38,594 bases of DNA from Chitinophagaceae bacterium (GTDB lineage: Bacteria; Bacteroidota; Bacteroidia; Chitinophagales; Chitinophagaceae). The stretch lies in assembly GCA_020847395.1 (NCBI GenBank), contig JADLCD010000033.1, forward strand, positions 1-38,594. The letters run 5' to 3'. Below are positions 34,166 through 38,594 of the stretch, piece by piece. The notes under the pieces were generated by a model. It was not told where the DNA came from and searched no databases. It was given only the letters and a program-made list of their open reading frames with translations. Within the stretch, counting starts at the first letter, position 1, and every line of letters starts with the position of its first letter. The translations under genes were made by a program, and so were the position numbers.

Positions 34166-35410
34166 ATGACTTTCAATTTTACCCCAAAACCATATGGCTT
34201 AATAGCTATTGTTTGCCTGGTAGCTTTTTTTGGATGTTCAAAAGATAATGCCGCTAAAAAGCAAACCTACACTTATACTATTACTACTCCTGTTTTAAAA
34301 TCAAGAACTGAAGTGTTTGCTGCGCTTAACGGAAGTGCAGCAGAGCCGGTTAAAACAGCAGGTAAATTCTATATTAAAAACCAGTTCATTTATCTTAATG
34401 AAGTAGAAAAAGGAATTCACATCATAGATAACAGCAATCCCTCACAGCCAAAACAGGTAGGCTTTTTAAATATTCCGGGCAATCTTGATATTGCCGTAAG
34501 AGATAATATATTATATGCCGATACTTACACTGATCTCCTGGCTATTGACATCAGCAATCCTAAAAAAGCCGCCATAGTAAAGGAGATAAAGAATTTTTAC
34601 CAGCGCTATTATATTTATGATGCAAACCCTGATATGATGATTGCAGCAGTAATTAAAAAAGATACTACAATAGAAGCAGTGTGGTACGATTGTGCCAATT
34701 GCTTGTATGCTTCGGCTAACCAGGCAACCAACAATACAAAATCAAATAGCGGAACAGCAGGCTCAATGGCAAGCATGGTACTAATGAATGATCACCTGTA
34801 TGCATTACAGGAATCACATTCATTGGGCATTGTGGATATCTCCACTCCTTCTTCTCCCAAATTTGATACTACGTATTACGCCGGCTTCGACCTGGAAACA
34901 ATTTATCCCTTTGAAGACAAATTATTTTTAGGCTCTATGACGGGGATGTTTATGTATGATATGACGAATCCTTTAGCGCCGGTAAAGCTTGGTGAATTTT
35001 CGCATGGCCGCGCCTGTGACCCTGTGGTTACTGATGGCAAATACGCATATGTAACATTGCATGCCGGCACTACCTGTGGCGGTTCTGCCAATGAGCTGAA
35101 TGTAATTGATATTAACGACCTGATGAATCCAATATTGGTTAAAGCATACAATCTTACAAAACCAAAAGGACTTTGTAAAGATGGCAACCTGCTTTTTGTA
35201 TGTGATGATAAAAGTGGTGTAAGATTATATGATGCCGGCAATGTTTCGGATTTAAAGCAGTTGAGCAGCATCAATATTGAAAACGCTTACGATATTATTG
35301 CGGGAAATAATCATGCAATGGTAGTAACAGATGATGGATTATACCAGTACGATTACAGCAATACCAAAAGCATTCGCTTTCTTAGCAAATATGCTTTGAA
35401 GAATAATTAA
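34166..35410 (+). CDS. LVIVD-repeat beta-propeller lipoprotein
   Basis: 414 aa. Lipoprotein signal with lipobox AFFGC (Cys24). The body holds at least five LVIVD-type repeats, each a hydrophobic strand with IDxSNPxxPxxVG: GIHIIDNSNPSQPKQVG, LLAIDISNPKKA, LGIVDISTPSSPKF, MFMYDMTNPLAPVKLG and LNVIDINDLMNPIL. These form propeller blades. LVIVD proteins are surface or periplasmic with no settled function. A terminator follows, so it appears to be a single-gene unit, divergent from the GreA-like gene. Ligand or partner unknown. Confidence 0.85.
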   Translation: MTFNFTPKPYGLIAIVCLVAFFGCSKDNAAKKQTYTYTITTPVLKSRTEVFAALNGSAAEPVKTAGKFYIKNQFIYLNEVEKGIHIIDNSNPSQPKQVGFLNIPGNLDIAVRDNILYADTYTDLLAIDISNPKKAAIVKEIKNFYQRYYIYDANPDMMIAAVIKKDTTIEAVWYDCANCLYASANQATNNTKSNSGTAGSMASMVLMNDHLYALQESHSLGIVDISTPSSPKFDTTYYAGFDLETIYPFEDKLFLGSMTGMFMYDMTNPLAPVKLGEFSHGRACDPVVTDGKYAYVTLHAGTTCGGSANELNVIDINDLMNPILVKAYNLTKPKGLCKDGNLLFVCDDKSGVRLYDAGNVSDLKQLSSINIENAYDIIAGNNHAMVVTDDGLYQYDYSNTKSIRFLSKYALKNN

Positions 35411-35433
35411 ACCCTCTATTTATTATTCTTCCT

Positions 35434-35466
35434 GCCATATACCCGAAAACGGTGTGTGGCTTTTTT
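35434..35466 (+). terminator. Terminator after the LVIVD gene
   Basis: GCCATATACC (35434-35443) pairs with GGTGTGTGGC (35451-35460) over 10 bp including two G-T pairs, loop CGAAAAC, followed by six T. Confidence 0.8.
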
Positions 35467-35514
35467 ATTTTCTCAAATAAATGCTTACCTTAAATCTTTT
35501 ACCCAAACAACTTC

Positions 35515-36906
35515 ATGTCGTCATCACCGCATCTCTCCCGTTCGCTTGGTTTAAAACTGGCAATTGTAATTGTTATCGGCAATATTATCGGCTCTGGTGT
35601 ATATAAAAAAGTGGCGCCAATGGCAGCAGAGCTGCACGCGCCGGGTTGGGTGCTGGTATGCTGGGTATTGGGCGGTGTAATAACTTTATTTGGTGCGCTG
35701 AGTAATGCGGAGCTTGCAGGCATGCTTGCCGATACCGGCGGAGAATATGCTTACTATAAAAAAATATACGGACGCTTTTTTGCTTACCTCTATGGCTGGT
35801 CTGATTTTGCAGCCATAAAAACCGCGGCTATCGCCAGTCTTGCTTATGTATTTGCACAATCGCTTAATCATATTATTCACCTGCCTCTCATATTAACTTC
35901 GCTGGCTGATGTAAATATTGGAGGTATATTTTATCCCTTTGCCAATTTTAATGAAAAGTTGCTGTCCATTATTTTAATATTGTTGCTTACTTATCTGAAT
36001 ACTACCGGCTTAAAAACCGGTGCAGGATTCAGCACCTTTCTTTTACTGCTGATGCTGGGTGGTATACTGCTGATTGTATTTTTTGGATTAAGCAGCTCTT
36101 CAGCAAATATCAGTTCTGCATTTTCATTTGAAACGCCAGCAGAACATCCCATAACCATGAGTACAATATTTACCGCAATGCTTGCAGCATTCTGGGGTTA
36201 TGAAGGGTGGAACTCCGTTGGCTTTTTAGGTGGTGAAATTAAAAACCCGCATCGCAATATTCCATTGAGTATAGTGCTTGGATTAGTGTTGGTAATAGCA
36301 GTGTATTTTTTTGCCAATCTTGCCTATCTGTCATTATTACCTATATCATCGCTTGAGCAGGTTAATGCGCAGGGCAGCAGCATTGCAGCCGTAGAAGCGG
36401 TTAAAGTGTTCTGGGGAAATGGCGGGCAATTATTTATGTCGCTGCTTATTGTAATTTCTACATTAGGTTGCACACATGCTACTATTATGAGCAGCGCAAG
36501 AACATATTACGCAATGGCGGTTGAAAAACTATTCTTTAAAAAAACCGGCACCTTAAATAAAGCGCATGTACCCGCCGGCGCATTATGGTACCAGGGCGTA
36601 TGGGGTTGTATACTTATTCTTTCCGGCACCTTCGACCAGATTACAGATATGCTCATATTCGCAGCATTCATATACTATGGTGCCACAACTGTGGGCGTAT
36701 TTATTTTAAGAAAAAAAATGCCCGATGCACCACGCCCTTATAAAACATGGGGCTACCCTGTAATACCGGCAATATTTATTTTATTTTGTGTGATACTGAT
36801 TTTTAATACCATTGTTGAAAGACCGAGAGAAGCCGGTATTGGTATGGCATTGATATTAGCAGGAGTGCCTTTGTATTGGTGGTTTGGGAAAAAAAGTACA
36901 GGCTAA
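35515..36906 (+). CDS. APC-superfamily amino-acid permease
   Basis: 463 aa integral inner-membrane protein with about 12 hydrophobic segments. The first helix carries the substrate-binding unwound motif IGNIIGSGVY (residues about 21-30). Further features are GVITLFGALSNAELAGMLADTGGEYAYYKKIYG between TM2 and TM3, FWGYEGWNSVGFLGGEIKNPHRNIP (the TM6 region typical of LAT-type permeases) and the late PRPYKTWGYPVIPA motif. Imports or exchanges amino acids; the specific substrate cannot be read. Start ATG 35515 (MSSSPHLSRSLGLK). It is alone on its strand after the LVIVD terminator, with no regulatory hairpin in the 50 nt before it. Confidence 0.9.
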   Translation: MSSSPHLSRSLGLKLAIVIVIGNIIGSGVYKKVAPMAAELHAPGWVLVCWVLGGVITLFGALSNAELAGMLADTGGEYAYYKKIYGRFFAYLYGWSDFAAIKTAAIASLAYVFAQSLNHIIHLPLILTSLADVNIGGIFYPFANFNEKLLSIILILLLTYLNTTGLKTGAGFSTFLLLLMLGGILLIVFFGLSSSSANISSAFSFETPAEHPITMSTIFTAMLAAFWGYEGWNSVGFLGGEIKNPHRNIPLSIVLGLVLVIAVYFFANLAYLSLLPISSLEQVNAQGSSIAAVEAVKVFWGNGGQLFMSLLIVISTLGCTHATIMSSARTYYAMAVEKLFFKKTGTLNKAHVPAGALWYQGVWGCILILSGTFDQITDMLIFAAFIYYGATTVGVFILRKKMPDAPRPYKTWGYPVIPAIFILFCVILIFNTIVERPREAGIGMALILAGVPLYWWFGKKSTG

Positions 36907-37209
36907 AAATCTTTCGCCATGCTTATGATGGTATAACCTTCGCTTTTCAATAATTTGCTATTAGCAAAAGCAATCTGCTGTAAGTTTTGAAAGAGGAATC
37001 TGCCGGGTATTTGTACTAATACTCAACATTTGTACTGCAGCACAACAGATTCCTCTCCCGCCGCAACATACATTTAGTTTAAAGCAACATGCTGGCGAGA
37101 TGGAATAACGGGTGCGTGTTTCGTCATTCCGGCCACATCTGTTACTTTAAAAGCGATATCCCTGTGTTTAAAACAATCCAATCCTTATGTTCTTTACCCG
37201 TATTACACT
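36907..37209. other. Intergenic region with a long-range inverted repeat
   Basis: No gene. AGAGGAATCTG (36992-37002) and CAGATTCCTCT (37046-37056) are perfect 11-bp inverted arms around 43 nt, which contain two TTTGTACT direct repeats (about 37010-37017 and 37029-37036). It could be a terminator between the convergent permease and glycosidase genes, or a structured RNA element. Confidence 0.5.
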
Positions 37210-38594
37210 TTACAAATCCGGAAAATTTTCTTTTATATTATCTAATACCAATACCCAGTCATTTCCTTTGCCGGTAGCAGGAGGAGTAAAATTTTGTTGT
37301 TTTTTGTTTGAAACAACCGCAGGGGTTATGGCTTTTCCGGTTTTAGGATTAAACCAGGTTGCCTTTATTTTTTTTGAAGGAATGAAAGAAGTGTTTACCG
37401 TAATCGTTTTCCCTTCGGGTATATATATCATCATGTATCTGCCGGCGCTGTCTCTGAATGCAGCAATATAATCCGCTTTAACGCCTTGCCCTTTTATAAT
37501 GATACTTGTATCAGGTATCCTGTTGATATAAGGTCTTGATTCTACCAGTTTTTTTAAATAACCTGCTTCAAATGAAGCCGGCCTGTCAAGCATATCATAC
37601 CAGTATTTATCAACGTAACTTATTTTATCTACGCCCGGTTGATAAAATTGCCAGATGCTATGATGCCCGTAAGTAACGCCAAAGCCGCCAGAAAATACAG
37701 AGCGATAAATCTGCCTGCGTACATCATAATCAGTAAAATACCCCTTAGCTGGTGTCCAGTTTCTCCAGGGATTAATGGGATGATCCTCATAACAAGGCTC
37801 GCCATCAATTACAGGTTTTGTGGGTTCAAGATGCCAGTCGCGTAAAATATTTTTCCAAACAGGTTGATCCAGTTCTGCATGTCCTGATTGAATCATATTA
37901 AAATCCAGCCAGCCTTCATTGTGCAGGTAAACAGAGCTTTCCCAAACATAACCCCCGGGATGAAAAGTCATCAGGTAAGGTTTATCTGACCCATCTTTTA
38001 TTCCGGCTGCTATCTTTCTGTATACAGGTTTCCAGTCTTCTTTATCATCCTGCGGCGGGCGGTCACCACCTAATATCCACACAATATTGTTAAACCTTTT
38101 ATACCGGTTGCCCAGATATTTGCCATAGGTATATGCTGTTTCCGTATTAAAAATTGCGGGGCCGGTTCCACCATATTTCATGGTAACCTTATCGCCCCAG
38201 GCAGGCAGTAAAGCCATAATCATTCCTTTTTGCGCCGCAATAGCAATAATGGTATCTACAAACTGAAAATATTTTTCGTTGGGTTGACCAGGGTCTGCAT
38301 TAAGGAGTGGTACTTCTCCATATTTATTGGCGCCTTTTATACCATCCAGTTCAGAAATAATTACTGCCTGTATTACATTAAAACCTTTGCTTTTGCGATT
38401 GTCTAAATATTTGACAGCTTCCTCCAGCGTAGTCCGGTGAAATAGTTCCCAACCTGTATCGCCAAGCCAGAAAAATGGCGTGCCATCTTCGTACTGAAGG
38501 TAATGACCATTGGGCGTAACTTTTAATAGTCCGTAAGATTGCTTCGCCTGAATATGTATAACGCCGGCGCAAAAAATTATAAAAACAAATAGAA
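37210..38594 (-). CDS. DUF4038 / GH140-like glycoside hydrolase (5' end cut by window)
   Basis: 460 residues visible; the start codon lies beyond the right edge. The visible start, LFVFIIFCAGVIHIQAKQ, looks like the end of a signal peptide. The TIM-barrel part begins with GLLKVTPNGHYLQYEDG, FFWLGDTGWELFHRTT and KGFNVIQAV. The likely catalytic acids lie in WILGGDRPP (Asp) and KPVIDGEPCYEDHP (Glu), by analogy with GH140 apiosidases. A C-terminal beta domain (about the last 90 residues, IPEGKTITVNTSFIP then ATWFNPKTGKAI) resembles the collagen-binding-like domain often paired with DUF4038. Plant cell-wall polysaccharide degradation is the likely role; the substrate is inferred only from family. 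Confidence 0.85.
   Translation of the reverse strand, partial: LFVFIIFCAGVIHIQAKQSYGLLKVTPNGHYLQYEDGTPFFWLGDTGWELFHRTTLEEAVKYLDNRKSKGFNVIQAVIISELDGIKGANKYGEVPLLNADPGQPNEKYFQFVDTIIAIAAQKGMIMALLPAWGDKVTMKYGGTGPAIFNTETAYTYGKYLGNRYKRFNNIVWILGGDRPPQDDKEDWKPVYRKIAAGIKDGSDKPYLMTFHPGGYVWESSVYLHNEGWLDFNMIQSGHAELDQPVWKNILRDWHLEPTKPVIDGEPCYEDHPINPWRNWTPAKGYFTDYDVRRQIYRSVFSGGFGVTYGHHSIWQFYQPGVDKISYVDKYWYDMLDRPASFEAGYLKKLVESRPYINRIPDTSIIIKGQGVKADYIAAFRDSAGRYMMIYIPEGKTITVNTSFIPSKKIKATWFNPKTGKAITPAVVSNKKQQNFTPPATGKGNDWVLVLDNIKENFPDL

Noticed and set aside
1-38594. CRISPR arrays, rRNA or tRNA genes
   Set aside because: No regularly spaced direct repeats and no recognisable structural RNA sequence were seen by eye on either strand; small or divergent tRNAs could be missed without a covariance search.

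Overview
The window reads as a chromosomal segment of a Bacteroidota bacterium, most likely of the Chitinophagaceae type. This rests on several things seen together: a SusC/SusD pair, a type IX secretion C-terminal sorting domain, a bacterial geranylgeranylglyceryl-phosphate synthase homologue, the Bacteroidota form of the arginine pathway (argF' carbamoyltransferase instead of ornithine carbamoyltransferase), few recognisable Shine-Dalgarno sites, and many small palindromic intergenic repeats. No rRNA, tRNA, CRISPR array or replication origin was recognised.

Layout. 1-699: non-coding with small palindromes. 700-5020 (+): ileS followed by a DksA/TraR-like gene with a histone-H1-like tail, closed by a strong terminator. 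5197-8474 (-): YcxB-like membrane protein, a 38-aa lipoprotein, a T9SS-sorted cell-surface protein and a collar-domain secreted protein. 8651-10263: an accessory pocket bounded by two copies of a double-hairpin repeat, holding a small conserved ORF, a decayed nucleotidyltransferase and a Bro-N gene. 10346-13678 (-): B12-dependent ribonucleotide reductase. 14070-14828 (+): GGGPS-family synthase. 15177-22478 (+): arginine operon GNAT-argG-argC-argD-argF'-argB-argE, with a structured leader and a cupin gene remnant inside it; argH is not seen. 22618-27109: a scarred zone with an ISAs1-family element carrying a nonsense-mutated transposase, an orphan secreted protein and a 5'-truncated susC. 27121-30389 (+): intact susD and a serine hydrolase. 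30556-32439 (+): mutL. 32507-33285: a RAYT transposase flanked by two REP palindromes. 33477-36906: a GreA-like protein (-), an LVIVD-repeat lipoprotein (+) and an amino-acid permease (+). 37210-38594 (-): a DUF4038/GH140-like glycosidase cut by the window end.

How genes work together. The arginine genes form one path: a GNAT enzyme probably acylates glutamate, ArgB, ArgC and ArgD give acyl-ornithine, ArgF' carbamoylates it, ArgE removes the acyl group and ArgG makes argininosuccinate. Val90 of ArgF' points to succinylated rather than acetylated intermediates. SusD, the broken SusC and the serine hydrolase look like the remains of a nutrient uptake locus. Several core enzymes carry altered signature motifs: IleRS (GIHH in place of HxGH), the DksA-like protein (zinc cysteines lost) and MutL (endonuclease motifs degenerate). 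I found no clearly new multi-gene system. The most interesting unexplained items are the altered motifs, the arginine leader, the RAYT/REP unit and the twin double-hairpin repeats around the accessory pocket.
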